This document shows, one piece after another, positions 44,066-54,590 of a DNA stretch of 56,242 bases (its first letter is position 1; the number at the start of each line of letters is the position of its first letter). The translations under genes were made by a program, and so were the position numbers. Source of the DNA: Oscillospiraceae bacterium (GTDB lineage: Bacteria > Bacillota > Clostridia > Oscillospirales > Oscillospiraceae); contig JAAWPV010000081.1 in the NCBI GenBank assembly GCA_022800215.1, positions 1 through 56,242 of the forward strand, in the 5' to 3' direction. The notes beneath the pieces are model-generated. The model searched no databases and was not told where the DNA came from. It saw only the letters and a list, made by a program, of their open reading frames with translations.

Positions 44066-47000
44066 TTAATTTTCCTTTTCCGGTACGGTAATCTCCCAAT
44101 GGCTGTCGCTCCTGATTTCCCGGAGCGGGACCGACTGCACCGGCGTTCCATCCAGCAGTGAGGTTTCTTTTTCTCCACGTGTGACCTGAATGTGCAGGGT
44201 ACCCGTCTCTGTTTTCCAGCACGCCGACCAGCCGGACCACGACCGCGGAAGGCACGGCGAAACAGTTAGTCGGCCATTTTTTACCCGTATTCCCAGAAAT
44301 TCCTGCACCGCTGTTTGATAATACCATCCGGCTGCCCCGGTGTACCAGCTCCAGCCGCCTCTTCCGCTGTGATCTGGATTTGTATAGACATCCCCTGCCA
44401 AAACATAGGGTTCAGCCTGATAATCAGCAGCATCATGGGTGGTTGGCAAAAGCATTTGGAGAAGCTCATAGCCTTCCTCCATCCATCCCACCTTGCAGCA
44501 GGCCAAAGCCAGCCAAACAGCAGCATGGGTATACTGTCCTCCATTTTCCCGTATTCCAGGCAGATAAGCCTTGATATAACCGGGTTTTTCCCTCCCATGG
44601 TCAAAGGCAGGATCAAAGAGTTGAACTGTTTTGGCCCTGCGATCAACAAGCCTGTCCAGCGCAGAACGAAGTGCGATCCTGGCTTTCTCGGGATCCGCTC
44701 CGGCCAATATTGACCAGCTCTGTGCAATAGAGTCAATTTGACACGCTTCAGAGGTATGGCCTCCCACGGGGGTCCCATCATCATACCAGCCGCGGAGATA
44801 CCACATCCCATCCCAAGCTTTCTCTGCCGCTATCCGCAGCTTCTCTTTCCACTCCCTGCAAAGTTCTGCCGTTTCATCGTCGCCTTGCCTTTCCGCTATC
44901 GGTTGAAATTTTTCCAGTGTACAGACAGCGAACCAAGTAAGCCACACGCTTTCCCCCCGACCCGCTGCCCCTACCTCATTCATGCCATCGTTCCAATCTC
45001 CGGTTCCCATTTTCAAAAGGCCATGCTCTCCCACACCACGCGCAATCACACAGCGTATCGCTCTACGGGCATGACAATAGACTCCTTCTCTTTCGACTGT
45101 GCATTCCGGGACATAATAGCGTTCTTTTTCACCGGGTCTGAGCGGCTCCCCCGACAAGTAATTTACCTGTTCATTCAATATTCCCCAATCACTCCATGTT
45201 TCCAGATAGCGGCCAAGCGCATAGGGAAGCCATAAAAGGTCATCTGATATTCTGGTGCGGACACCGCGAAACTTTTCTCCTTCTGCTTCATGCCACCAAT
45301 GTTGCACATCCCCCTCAGAAAATTGATGTTCACAGCAGCGCAGAATCTGTTCGCGGGCCCAGCTCGGTTCTACCTGAAGTAAAGCAATAACATCCTGAAG
45401 TTGATCCCGAAAGCCATAAGCACCTCCGTTTTGATAGCGGGATGTTCTGCCCAGAATTCTGCAAGCAATTACCTGATAGGGACACCACCCGTTCATATAA
45501 TTATTGATAGCATTGTCAGGTGTCTTTATCTTCAGGCCCCCAGTTAACTCCTTCCATTTTCTCTTTGTTTCCAAGAGGAGCTCATCAAACTGTGCATCAC
45601 TCTCTCTTCGCGTACCCGTTTGATCAGAAATAAGACATAGCTTTTCCGTAAAGGAGTATCGACTTTCTCCCTGATTTTTTACAACATGTCTTAGTTCTCC
45701 GGCTCGATTGGGAAGTTCAACAAGAATGATCCGCGCATTTTTATCCCAGGGTACAAGCACCGTTGTGCGCACGACTCCCTCTGGCCAATATTTCTCCCAC
45801 TTTGCCCATCCAAAGCCATAAGTCACAGTGACTGGAACCTGATCTCCATCCGCAAAAAGGCTGTATGCCTTCCCGTCACACGTAAGGAAAAACCATTCCG
45901 GTCCACCAATAGCAAGTGGATCGTTATTCCATTCCGTCAAGGGGGCTTCCCTGGCATTTTCTTCCCATAAATGCCCACAGCCAGTCTCATCTGTAATCCA
46001 ACCAAAATTACGGTTTACCAGAAAATGACTCCAGCCCAAAGGTGGAAGATTTTTGTCGATTTGCAAAACGAATTCCCCTTCAGTGCTAAAGTGCCATTGG
46101 GGAAGTGTTGCCTGAAAAACACAAGGCCTATCAGGCGCCTGGATCGGCTTTTGTACCTTGGTTTTCCATTTTCCCACAGAGTCAAAGAGAACCGCTGCCC
46201 AAGCCTCCCATACCTCCATCTTTTCGCCGGAATGAGTTTCTACCAAATGAACCCCGCCCTTTTTCCCCAGTGCCTGCTCCATCTTCTGATTTTTTAATAC
46301 TTCCAGCAAGCTTCTTTTCTGCGATTGAAGATAATCGCCGCCATCTGTGGCCAGATAAACCAAGTCGAAATGATAACCGCATTTTCTCAACAGTTCATGA
46401 GCACGCAAGGGAAACAAATCCGTTTTTTCCCCTGTCTTTCCAACACTCGCTACCGCAATAGGAAGGTCTCCGGAAATATCATAGGCCCATAGGGCAGATT
46501 GTGGAATTCCTCCATGATCCTGATGCGAAAATTCCAGTGCCGACATAAGCTCCATGGCACGTTCTACTTCTCCCGCAGAAAGCTGAAGTCCTCGCATCAC
46601 GCCTTCTAAGCGACCAGTTCCTTGCTCGGGAGCAGAAAGTAAGGCCGCCGCCGTCCGCTCCGCCTGTCTCTTGCCGTCTTCAAAACCCAAAGCCAAGCGA
46701 AGCCGGAATTTCTCTCCTCCACGCACCGGAAAACGTACCAGAAGGCATGGATCCAAAACCGCTCCAACATTTTCTTCCGCAGGATTTTTCAATGCCTGTT
46801 CCAGGTGAAGTAACCCTCCTCGGCCGAGCCCTTTTTCCCGGCTGGTCTCCCACTGAGCTTCTTCACGATCCCACAGCACTACCAACGCAGCTTCCCTGCT
46901 TCCCTCACGCGGCCGTCTAGTAAACCGTATCCCACGGTCTATCGCCTCGCTTTCTATGGAAAGTTTGCTGTACGTTGGATGTGCCAAATAGTCTGCTTCT

Positions 47001-50000
47001 CGCGCTATTACCGGCTCTAAATAGCAGATCAGCTCCCCTTCCGACATTCCTTCAAGCGTCACTGTCCATAGGCCACCCCGATCTTCTTTTGCCAGCGCAA
47101 ATCTTATCTTTGTAGAAATATCCGCCTGTTTTCGTGTCCAGGTAGCTCCCGCACCATCAAAGCTCCAAGCAAACGCTCCATTCTCCATCATCGGTGCGCC
47201 TGTCAAGGTAGAAAGCTTTCCATCTTTACTTCTGTAAAAAAAGCTAACTCCCGCTGGCGCATATCGCTCCCGAAAACGAGTCAGAATTGGGGTTTCACCC
47301 CGATCATCCGTAAGCCGAACCGCTCCGGCATCTGTACAAAATGCGGCGACCAAACCGTTAGAAAGCAGATGGCTTGCCGGCTGATCCAAATCATATCCAA
47401 TTCCGCTTCGGCAGAACTGACTTTGGAAGCGAAGTTTCGGCCGTTCCGGTGCATTCCCCCGGTCTGGCTTTATAATAGGCGCTCCTACCGGAACCTTTTC
47501 CTGCAACAGTTCCCGGAAAGCTCCCATCGAGCAATCCCGCATAAATCGATCCTGCATTACACTGTGTTTGAGGGTATTGTCAATCGCCACAAGACTCATC
47601 CCCACATGATGAACCATAAAAGAGCGGACCGTGGACCAGGGTTCCCCCTGAAGCCGATTTGGCGTAAAATCTACCGCCTCAAAGAGACCGTAGGTTCCTT
47701 CCAATCCCATATCCCGCAGCCGCCGCAGATTTCGACTGGCACTTCTCGGAGCCAGTAGCAGAGCTAAGAAGGACGCATAAGGCGCAACTACCAAGTCTTG
47801 ATCCAATCCTCGCCTCAATCCAAGCGTCTGAACTCCGTGTGCCTTATATTGATAAGCCATTCCGGGATCAAAGGCATAAAATCCGGATTCTGAAACACCC
47901 CAAGGCCTCCCTACTTTACTTCCCCATCGTTTCTGAACATAGACGCAGAAAGACAATGATTCATACATTAAACTGCCTTGTTCATCCGGCAGCAACAAAT
48001 TGGGCATGAAATACTCAAACATTGTGCCAGTCCATGACACCATTCCACAATAATCGTTGTCGCCAACAAGTCCCCTGCCCAACCGGCGCCAATGTCGAGG
48101 TTCCACCTCTCCCAATGCAATCGCCAAATAGCTAGCGAGGCGGGCTTCGCTGGCCATCAAATCATACCACCCAGCGGTATATTCATCCTTTTCCACGTCA
48201 TATCCAATCATAAACAGCTTTCTTTCATTGTCATAAAGTGGGCTAAGATTCATTCCATCAGACAATGCTTCCGCTCTGCGCGCTAAACCATCTTCTCCCC
48301 ATTCGTAAAGTGCTTCTCGCAGTGCAATCAGACATCCGCGAAGATTTCCACTGTCCACAGTGGAAATGTATCGAGGCCGTAGCGGTCTGCAGTCAGAGGT
48401 GTCATACCAGTTATAGAGATGCCCTTTCCATTTTGGAAGCATTTCTAACGTATCCAACATGTGGCTAATCAGCTCTGTGGCTTTGCTCTGATTTGTTAGC
48501 TCCAGATCGACCGCCGCAATGCAGCTTAAAAGTGCCATTCCAATGTTGGTCGGAGAGGTCCGGCGAGCAGGCCCCAACCACGGTTTTTCCTGCACGTTGT
48601 CTGGAGGCAGCCAGTGATCCTCTGGTTGAAGCCAATCCCGAAAATATCCCCACATAAGTGCCGCTTGATGCATCAAAAAGGGCCTATCGTCCTCTGAAGC
48701 TGTCCTTTTCTGCTGGAGTGGTCTTGACAACGCCCACGCAAAAACCGGCGAGACTATCCATATAAGTCCCATAGCAGCCCCTGCAGGAAATTGTGCCAGT
48801 GCCACCGCAAAAAAGCCCACTGCCACCGCCGGCCACTGCGCTCGGAAATTCGCTGCAAAGTCATCCTTCTTTCGTTCTGCATCTGCCGCCGTTGTCCACT
48901 CCAGCATCTTTTTATGGCTGATAAAACTCCGCCAGAGAGCAGTGAGAATCGCTGAGGCGCTAATCCAAGCATGATAAGGAAGAAACAGCAACTGTACCAG
49001 AATCTGCAAAATCATGCCACCTGGGCCAGCAATGACGGTAGAATGGTATCGGCGCCGTAACCCAACCCCTCCCCTGAAAGCGAGATCCGCTCCAGTCAGA
49101 AGAAGGTTTGACCACGCAGAAACAATTGCTAATGCAGCCGCCGCGCCAAGGACAGGAGCCGATTGACACATCCCCAAGAAAATGGCTAATAAAGTAAATA
49201 TGGGAGACACGCTTCGGCGCAAATTGTCAAATAATTTCCATTTATCTACGGAGGAAATGGGATTCTCCGCTCTCTCTCCTCGTTCATTTCTTACCCAAGA
49301 CCTCAGCCAAGGCAGGAGCTGCCAGTCCCCACGAATCCAGCGGTGAAGCCTGGAAAAATAGCTGGTCACTTTGTATGGGTAACCATCCGTTAACTCCACA
49401 TCCTCCAACAATCCTGCATGGAGATAAGCTCCCTCGAGCAAATCGTGGGACAAAATCCGTTCCTGTGGAAATCTCCCATCTAAACATTGAAGAAACGCAT
49501 CTACGTCAAAAATTCCCTTTCCTGTATAAGTGCCGCGATCAAAAAGGTCCTGGTAAACATCGCTGCACGCTCCACCGTAGGGATCGATCCCTCCCTGTCC
49601 CGCAAAAATTCGAGAAAACTGTGAATGATTCGCAGCATTCAGTTCTACTCCGATTCTGGGCTGCAAAAGTCCATAACCTGCTATCACAACTTTTCGTCTT
49701 GAATCTATCTGCGGACGGTTTAACGGATGCAGCATCGCCCCCACCAATTCCCGAGCCGCCCCAACGTTTAGGGCTGTGTCAGAATCCAATGTGATCACAT
49801 ATTTTGTGCCTGCCAGCTCTCTTTCTTTTCCGGCTAAAATCTCTAAACTGCTATCCTCCTTCCGAAGTAAGCGTGCAAGTTCCAACAATGCGCCTCTTTT
49901 CCTCTCCCAGCCCACATATCGCTCATCTGTTCTCTGAAAAGAAGGCTGGCGAAAAAATAGATAAAACCCGTCATCATATTTTTCATTGAGTGCCTCAATT

Positions 50001-51199
50001 GCAGCCCTCGCTTTTTTTACCCATTTTCTCTGCTCGGCCCCCATTGGTGCGTCCCGATCTGGAAGATCCGCCAGCAAACCAAAGCGCAATTCTTTCCCAC
50101 TATCTCGATTTGCTAGGCGATACCGTTCCAATAAAGCAGCATAACTGTCCCCGCTTTTCTCACTGGTCAGAAGTCCCGCAATAACACACAGCGTTCTCCC
50201 CTCTTTCGGTATTCCATCCTTCAACTCCATCCGTAAAACCGGCCTTGGCCGTACTAAACGCACTGCCAAAAAATCCACCAAATTTTTCATTAAATCGGAG
50301 GCTGGCAGCAACAAAAGAAAAAATAAAACCCAGCTGTTCAGCTTAAACCCCAACCAAAGTGCAAGGCATAAAGTCGGCAGTAGAATGACCCCTACATATA
50401 GAACTCCCGAAGCATTCTTTTCCTGCTGCCCCAACGGTTCACGGAATAAAAACCAGCCAATATGTTTTTTAATATCTTGTCCTTTTCGGGCCAGTTCGAG
50501 AGCTTTTTGCGCTGTTTCCGTCTCTTTAAGTCCATAATGTCTTGCAAGCAAGCACACCCGCGCTCGATATCGGGCTCGGGTTCCCTCGTCCATACCGGCA
50601 TAGAAACCAGCCGGATCCATCCGCAAGATTTTTTCTACCGGACTTGAATTTTCCAATTTTGCTCCAAGATTTGCAATGCCGATTGTTCGCAATGCAGTAA
50701 AGATTCCCTTCATCTTGTCTGCCAATCCGACCTGATCCGGTTCACTTTTCAAGATATTACTCAATTCTGCCAGCCGCTGACAATAAGCGCCTGCCAAAGC
50801 ATTTGGAAAAAGTGACAGCTCTTCCTCCGTCATTGCTTCTATTTCCTGAATTCCTGTCAAATACTGCACAATTTCTCCTGGCTCCGCTGTTAATGCCTGT
50901 TCAGCAAAAGATGCAGCTAATGCTTGGATGTAGGCGCAATCTCCTGCCCTACGAAGTCTTTTCCCTCGTCTCAAGGCCATTTCAGCGTCTTTGCCCTCCT
51001 GCCTCACAAGGTAAAAGTTGTCTAAAAACCACTCCACCGCAGCGGGAAACCGCTCCCAGTTTCTCCGGTTTAGGTTGGCCTGGGTTTCCTCAAGCTCTTT
51101 AACTGCTTTCCGGAGTACATTCGCCGCTCGGCGTCCAGAATAGCGTCCTTCAATGGTCAATGCCCGTGCAGTCTCTTTTCCCAGTTCAAAGTATTTCAT
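44066..51199 (-). CDS. Cyclic beta-1,2-glucan synthase-type protein (GT84 plus GH94)
   Basis: About 2,377 aa. Order: N-terminal helical part; two spans near 270-310; GT84 glycosyltransferase with TLDSDTALNVG near 473 and HRWIRGDWQLLPW near 621; four or more spans (about 660-840); a glycoamylase-like cyclisation domain with HLYNWYDTSDCRPLRPRYIS near 940; and a C-terminal GH94 phosphorylase-like domain with YMNGWCPYQ near 1,900 and GTGDWNDGMN near 2,070. Related NdvB/Cgs proteins polymerise, size and cyclise beta-1,2-glucan at the membrane. Whether the product is cyclic or linear here is unknown. Start at 51199 (AAGGAGATACAGCA upstream). Confidence 0.92.
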   Translation of the reverse strand: MKYFELGKETARALTIEGRYSGRRAANVLRKAVKELEETQANLNRRNWERFPAAVEWFLDNFYLVRQEGKDAEMALRRGKRLRRAGDCAYIQALAASFAEQALTAEPGEIVQYLTGIQEIEAMTEEELSLFPNALAGAYCQRLAELSNILKSEPDQVGLADKMKGIFTALRTIGIANLGAKLENSSPVEKILRMDPAGFYAGMDEGTRARYRARVCLLARHYGLKETETAQKALELARKGQDIKKHIGWFLFREPLGQQEKNASGVLYVGVILLPTLCLALWLGFKLNSWVLFFLLLLPASDLMKNLVDFLAVRLVRPRPVLRMELKDGIPKEGRTLCVIAGLLTSEKSGDSYAALLERYRLANRDSGKELRFGLLADLPDRDAPMGAEQRKWVKKARAAIEALNEKYDDGFYLFFRQPSFQRTDERYVGWERKRGALLELARLLRKEDSSLEILAGKERELAGTKYVITLDSDTALNVGAARELVGAMLHPLNRPQIDSRRKVVIAGYGLLQPRIGVELNAANHSQFSRIFAGQGGIDPYGGACSDVYQDLFDRGTYTGKGIFDVDAFLQCLDGRFPQERILSHDLLEGAYLHAGLLEDVELTDGYPYKVTSYFSRLHRWIRGDWQLLPWLRSWVRNERGERAENPISSVDKWKLFDNLRRSVSPIFTLLAIFLGMCQSAPVLGAAAALAIVSAWSNLLLTGADLAFRGGVGLRRRYHSTVIAGPGGMILQILVQLLFLPYHAWISASAILTALWRSFISHKKMLEWTTAADAERKKDDFAANFRAQWPAVAVGFFAVALAQFPAGAAMGLIWIVSPVFAWALSRPLQQKRTASEDDRPFLMHQAALMWGYFRDWLQPEDHWLPPDNVQEKPWLGPARRTSPTNIGMALLSCIAAVDLELTNQSKATELISHMLDTLEMLPKWKGHLYNWYDTSDCRPLRPRYISTVDSGNLRGCLIALREALYEWGEDGLARRAEALSDGMNLSPLYDNERKLFMIGYDVEKDEYTAGWYDLMASEARLASYLAIALGEVEPRHWRRLGRGLVGDNDYCGMVSWTGTMFEYFMPNLLLPDEQGSLMYESLSFCVYVQKRWGSKVGRPWGVSESGFYAFDPGMAYQYKAHGVQTLGLRRGLDQDLVVAPYASFLALLLAPRSASRNLRRLRDMGLEGTYGLFEAVDFTPNRLQGEPWSTVRSFMVHHVGMSLVAIDNTLKHSVMQDRFMRDCSMGAFRELLQEKVPVGAPIIKPDRGNAPERPKLRFQSQFCRSGIGYDLDQPASHLLSNGLVAAFCTDAGAVRLTDDRGETPILTRFRERYAPAGVSFFYRSKDGKLSTLTGAPMMENGAFAWSFDGAGATWTRKQADISTKIRFALAKEDRGGLWTVTLEGMSEGELICYLEPVIAREADYLAHPTYSKLSIESEAIDRGIRFTRRPREGSREAALVVLWDREEAQWETSREKGLGRGGLLHLEQALKNPAEENVGAVLDPCLLVRFPVRGGEKFRLRLALGFEDGKRQAERTAAALLSAPEQGTGRLEGVMRGLQLSAGEVERAMELMSALEFSHQDHGGIPQSALWAYDISGDLPIAVASVGKTGEKTDLFPLRAHELLRKCGYHFDLVYLATDGGDYLQSQKRSLLEVLKNQKMEQALGKKGGVHLVETHSGEKMEVWEAWAAVLFDSVGKWKTKVQKPIQAPDRPCVFQATLPQWHFSTEGEFVLQIDKNLPPLGWSHFLVNRNFGWITDETGCGHLWEENAREAPLTEWNNDPLAIGGPEWFFLTCDGKAYSLFADGDQVPVTVTYGFGWAKWEKYWPEGVVRTTVLVPWDKNARIILVELPNRAGELRHVVKNQGESRYSFTEKLCLISDQTGTRRESDAQFDELLLETKRKWKELTGGLKIKTPDNAINNYMNGWCPYQVIACRILGRTSRYQNGGAYGFRDQLQDVIALLQVEPSWAREQILRCCEHQFSEGDVQHWWHEAEGEKFRGVRTRISDDLLWLPYALGRYLETWSDWGILNEQVNYLSGEPLRPGEKERYYVPECTVEREGVYCHARRAIRCVIARGVGEHGLLKMGTGDWNDGMNEVGAAGRGESVWLTWFAVCTLEKFQPIAERQGDDETAELCREWKEKLRIAAEKAWDGMWYLRGWYDDGTPVGGHTSEACQIDSIAQSWSILAGADPEKARIALRSALDRLVDRRAKTVQLFDPAFDHGREKPGYIKAYLPGIRENGGQYTHAAVWLALACCKVGWMEEGYELLQMLLPTTHDAADYQAEPYVLAGDVYTNPDHSGRGGWSWYTGAAGWYYQTAVQEFLGIRVKNGRLTVSPCLPRSWSGWSACWKTETGTLHIQVTRGEKETSLLDGTPVQSVPLREIRSDSHWEITVPEKEN

Positions 51200-51325
51200 T
51201 GCTGTATCTCCTTCCATCCCTCCCCAGTTTTGACATTTCTGATATATTTCATACTTTTTGCTCTCTTTATATGATTTCGCCTCACAAGAATTGAAAAAAT
51301 CATAACGCCATTGGCAACATCCCTA

Positions 51326-51354
51326 TTGCAAAAAGCACTGTTAAATGGTAGTAT
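51326..51354 (+). promoter_or_regulatory. Probable promoter of the comEC operon
   Basis: TTGCAA (51326-51331), 17 nt, TAGTAT (51349-51354), start near 51361. The rest of the 51200-51362 gap is AT-rich, and no convincing minus-strand promoter for the glucan synthase was found. Confidence 0.6.
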
Positions 51355-51362
51355 TTTGTCGG

Positions 51363-51482
51363 GTGATTATATTGTATTATCAACAAATCTTACAAGCTTT
51401 TGTCCGGTTAGCAGATTACTATGAGAGCCGCACTGATTATCTCATGGGCCGGATCGGCAATTCTTTCCCATTCCATGCGTAA
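51363..51482 (+). CDS. Possible 39-aa leader peptide overlapping comEC start
   Basis: GTG 51363 to TAA 51480-51482, product about VIILYYQQILQAFVRLADYY then ESRTDYLMGRIGNSFPFHA. The composition looks protein-like and the stop overlaps the likely comEC ATG at 51475. There is no clear ribosome site; the GTG sits at the predicted transcription start, so translation would be nearly leaderless. May be chance. Confidence 0.35.
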   Translation: MIILYYQQILQAFVRLADYYESRTDYLMGRIGNSFPFHA

Positions 51483-53731
51483 ACTTTGTTTGGTTGCTGC
51501 GCCGTGTTCGCTGGCCATTTTCCTCTCCGTTTATCTCTTTCCAGAAAGCTGGCTCATACCTGCAGGCTTATTTTGCATTTTGAGCATCCGTTTTTCCTTT
51601 TTTCTGCACGGAAAAGCTCGGACAAAATATATCCTGGCCGCCATAGGACTTTCTATCGGTTTTATGTGGACAAGTTGCTACGGCTACCTATTTCGTACGC
51701 CAGCTTTGTCTTTGATAGAAGAAGTAGAAAAGGAGCTTTCTTTTGTTGTTATCGACTTTCCAACGAAAACAAGTCGCGGCGCCTCATTCACCGCTCGAGT
51801 CCAGACAGATAGTGGATTCCAGCCTAAAGTTCAGCTCTATGCTGCCTCTGACGCTTTAGAGTTCTGTCCTGGCGACACCATTTCCGCTACCGTTGTCTTT
51901 TCTTCATCCGCTTTGATTCGTGGCGAAACTGTAGACTACTTTCCGGCAAAAGGTATCTACTTGTTTGGCTATGTTCGCGGCCAAGCAACGCTTGTGAATC
52001 GGCCAGAATTCATTTCTCTTGTTTCTGCTCCGCGATGGATAGCTAAAACATTAAAAGATCGTATCATTCAAAATTCCCCAAATGATATTTCGGGATTTCT
52101 TGTCGCTCTTATTACCGGCGATAAAAGTTTTCTTCCCACCGGGCTATATGCCTCGTTCCAACGATCCGGTATCGCTCATGTGGTGGCTGTATCTGGTCTT
52201 CATACTTCTAGGAAAACAAAATCCATTGTCTGTCGGACTTAGCATATTCTTGATTTTTCTCTACATCGCCTTGACCGGAGGTTCTCCTTCCGCTCTCCGA
52301 GCTGCTTTTATGACCAGTCTTCTGCTTCTCGCTCCATTGGCTAAACGCGAAACCGATCCCCCTACTACTTTGTCCACAGCTTTACTCCTTCTTCTGCTGC
52401 CATGCCCCTACGCCATATCAAGTGTTAGTCTGCAGCTCTCTTTCGCTGCTGTGGCAGGTATCTACCTGGCTACACCCCCTCTCTTTTCCCACTGGTCCGA
52501 ATTGCTTCCTAAATGGCACTCCCTTCCCGGTAAATTGGCCTACAAGCTTCTAATCTTTTGCTGCGCAACATTGAGCACAACTATAGGTGCCCTTCTTTTC
52601 ACCACCCCATTGGCAGCTTTTCACTTCGGTTCTGTATCTCTGGTCGGTCCTTTCACCAACCTGCTTATTTTATGGGCTGTCCCAGTTCTTTTTCTTGGTG
52701 GTCTTGCGACAGCATTTCTCAGTCTTATTTTCACCCCACTTGGAGTTGTCTGTGCTGAGATAATTGCTTGGCCGGCCCGATGGGTCACTGGAATTGCTCA
52801 TACCATTTCTCGTTGGCCCTTTACTTCTATCTCCCTCCTTTCCGGCTATCTGGTTGGCTGGTTCTTCATCGTCTGCATCATTATTTTCCTATGGCTTTTC
52901 TCTCGTAAAAAGGTACGTCCTCTTATTCCCGTTTCCGTTTTATGCATCACGCTTTGTTCCGCATTGCTTACTAACGCCTGGCCAGCTATCTCCTGTTCAT
53001 TAACAGTCGCTATATTGGATGTTGGTCAAGGTGCCTCCACGCTCTTCTACTCAAAAGGATATTCTGTTCTGGTTGACTGTGGTGGCAATCAATACGATGA
53101 TGCCGGCGATATTGCAGCCGACTTTTTGCAGTCTCTCGGCACCTCTCATCTGGATACACTCATTCTCACCCATTATCACTCTGACCACGCAGACGGAGTC
53201 CCTGAACTGCTTGCCCGATTAGATATTTCTTTGCTTATTTTGCCTGATATAACCCCTGAGGAACCTCTACGTCAGGAAATATTATCCCTAGCCGAAACAT
53301 ACGGCTGTGAAGTAATTCTTCTTTCCTCCGATTCCCATATTACTTTCGGAGCCGCTCAAATGGAAATTTTTGCGCCTCTGGGAAGCGGAACCGCAAACGA
53401 AGAAGGCCTTTCTGTCTTGTGCAGCACCGCGGAATATGACGTACTGATAACTGGTGATATGGACAGCACCATAGAACATCGACTTGTTAAGTATAAATCC
53501 TTACCAGATATTGAGTTGCTGGTCGTAGGGCATCACGGATCCAAAACCTCCACCAGTGAAGAGTTCCTGATGGCCACCTCTCCAGAAGCTGCTGTTATCT
53601 CGGTTGGGTACAATTCTTATGGTCATCCAACAGCAGAAACTTTAGCCCGGTTAAGTACTGCCGGATGTAATATCTATCGTACAGACCTTATGGGTACCAT
53701 CATTTTTACCATTAAAGGAGCTTTGTCATGA
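51475..53731 (+). pseudogene. comEC: comEC, competence DNA channel, disrupted by a frameshift
   Basis: ComEC carries single-stranded DNA through the membrane in transformation. The N-terminal part (DUF4131-like, signal SLAIFLSVYLFPESW) and the start of the Competence domain run in one frame to AHVVAVSGLHTS, then hit a stop at 52242. The rest continues in another frame from about 52210 (LGKQNPLSVGLSIFLIFLYI, then LTGGSPSALRAAF) through the spans and the metallo-beta-lactamase domain (LILTHYHSDHADG, VVGHHGSKTSTS). About 13-15 residues usually found after SGLH are missing, so a small out-of-frame deletion is likely. Real decay or a sequencing error both fit. exoA follows with an ATGA overlap. 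Confidence 0.85.
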
Positions 53732-54483
53732 AATTTGTATCATGGAATGTTAATGGTCTTCGAGCTTGTTTGGGCAAGGGCTTTCTGGAAAGCTTTTCTG
53801 CTTTGGATGCCGATGTTTTTTGCCTGCAGGAAACTAAAATGCAACCGGATCAAGCCCAATTAGACCTCCCGGATTATCAAATGTTTTGGAATTCGGCCGA
53901 GAAAAAGGGGTACTCTGGTACCGCTGTCTTTACCAGAGTTGCCCCCTTGTCTGTCACCTATGATATTGATGATCCTGCTCATGTCGGAGAAGGCCGCTCC
54001 ATCACTCTGGAATTTCCCGACTATTTTCTGGTTACAGTATATACTCCAAATTCTCAGGATGGCCTGCGGCGCCTTGACTACCGCACATTATGGGAAAAGG
54101 CATTTCGTTCTTATTTACTGAAATTGGATGCTATAAAGCCTGTCATTGTATGTGGTGATATGAACGTTGCCTACCAAGAAATCGATTTAAAAAACCCCAA
54201 ATCCAACCATGAAAACCCGGGCTTTTCTGATCAGGAGCGAGAAATGTTTGGCCATCTTCTCGCCTCTGGTTTCACCGATACATTTCGTTTCCTCAACCCC
54301 GAACTAACCGGTGCCTATTCCTGGTGGAGTTATCGTTTCCACGCCCGCGAAAACAACGCTGGGTGGCGTATTGACTATTTTCTGGTATCTAACCGTCTTC
54401 AAGCCAAGATTTCCTCCGCCAACATTCATACAGACATCTTGGGCAGCGACCATTGTCCAGTTTCCTTAGATCTGCTTCCCTAA
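53728..54483 (+). CDS. xth: Exodeoxyribonuclease III
   Basis: 251 aa, full length. AP endonuclease and 3'-5' exonuclease of base-excision repair. Motifs: KFVSWNVNGLRA, CLQETKMQ with the metal-binding Glu, VYTPNSQ, CGDMNVAYQEIDL, YSWWSYRFHARENNAGWRID and LGSDHCPV. ATG overlaps the comEC stop. Confidence 0.96.
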   Translation: MKFVSWNVNGLRACLGKGFLESFSALDADVFCLQETKMQPDQAQLDLPDYQMFWNSAEKKGYSGTAVFTRVAPLSVTYDIDDPAHVGEGRSITLEFPDYFLVTVYTPNSQDGLRRLDYRTLWEKAFRSYLLKLDAIKPVIVCGDMNVAYQEIDLKNPKSNHENPGFSDQEREMFGHLLASGFTDTFRFLNPELTGAYSWWSYRFHARENNAGWRIDYFLVSNRLQAKISSANIHTDILGSDHCPVSLDLLP

Positions 54484-54527
54484 AATTTTAGAAAGAGATA
54501 CCAAGAACACAATGACTTTCTTTTGTC

Positions 54528-54556
54528 TTGTATCCAATATCATTTTATTGTACAAT
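54528..54556 (+). promoter_or_regulatory. Promoter of the S41 protease gene
   Basis: TTGTAT (54528-54533), 17 nt, TACAAT (54551-54556). Ribosome site CGGAGGAC precedes the ATG at 54591. Confidence 0.72.
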
Positions 54557-54590
54557 AAAGATACATCAATTTTTCGGAGGACTAATATTT

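Noticed and set aside
43974-44327. N-terminal extension of the non-catalytic M16 protein
   Set aside because: Runs across the intergenic region and into the glucan synthase antisense; the ATG at 43973 has a good ribosome site and fits the family.
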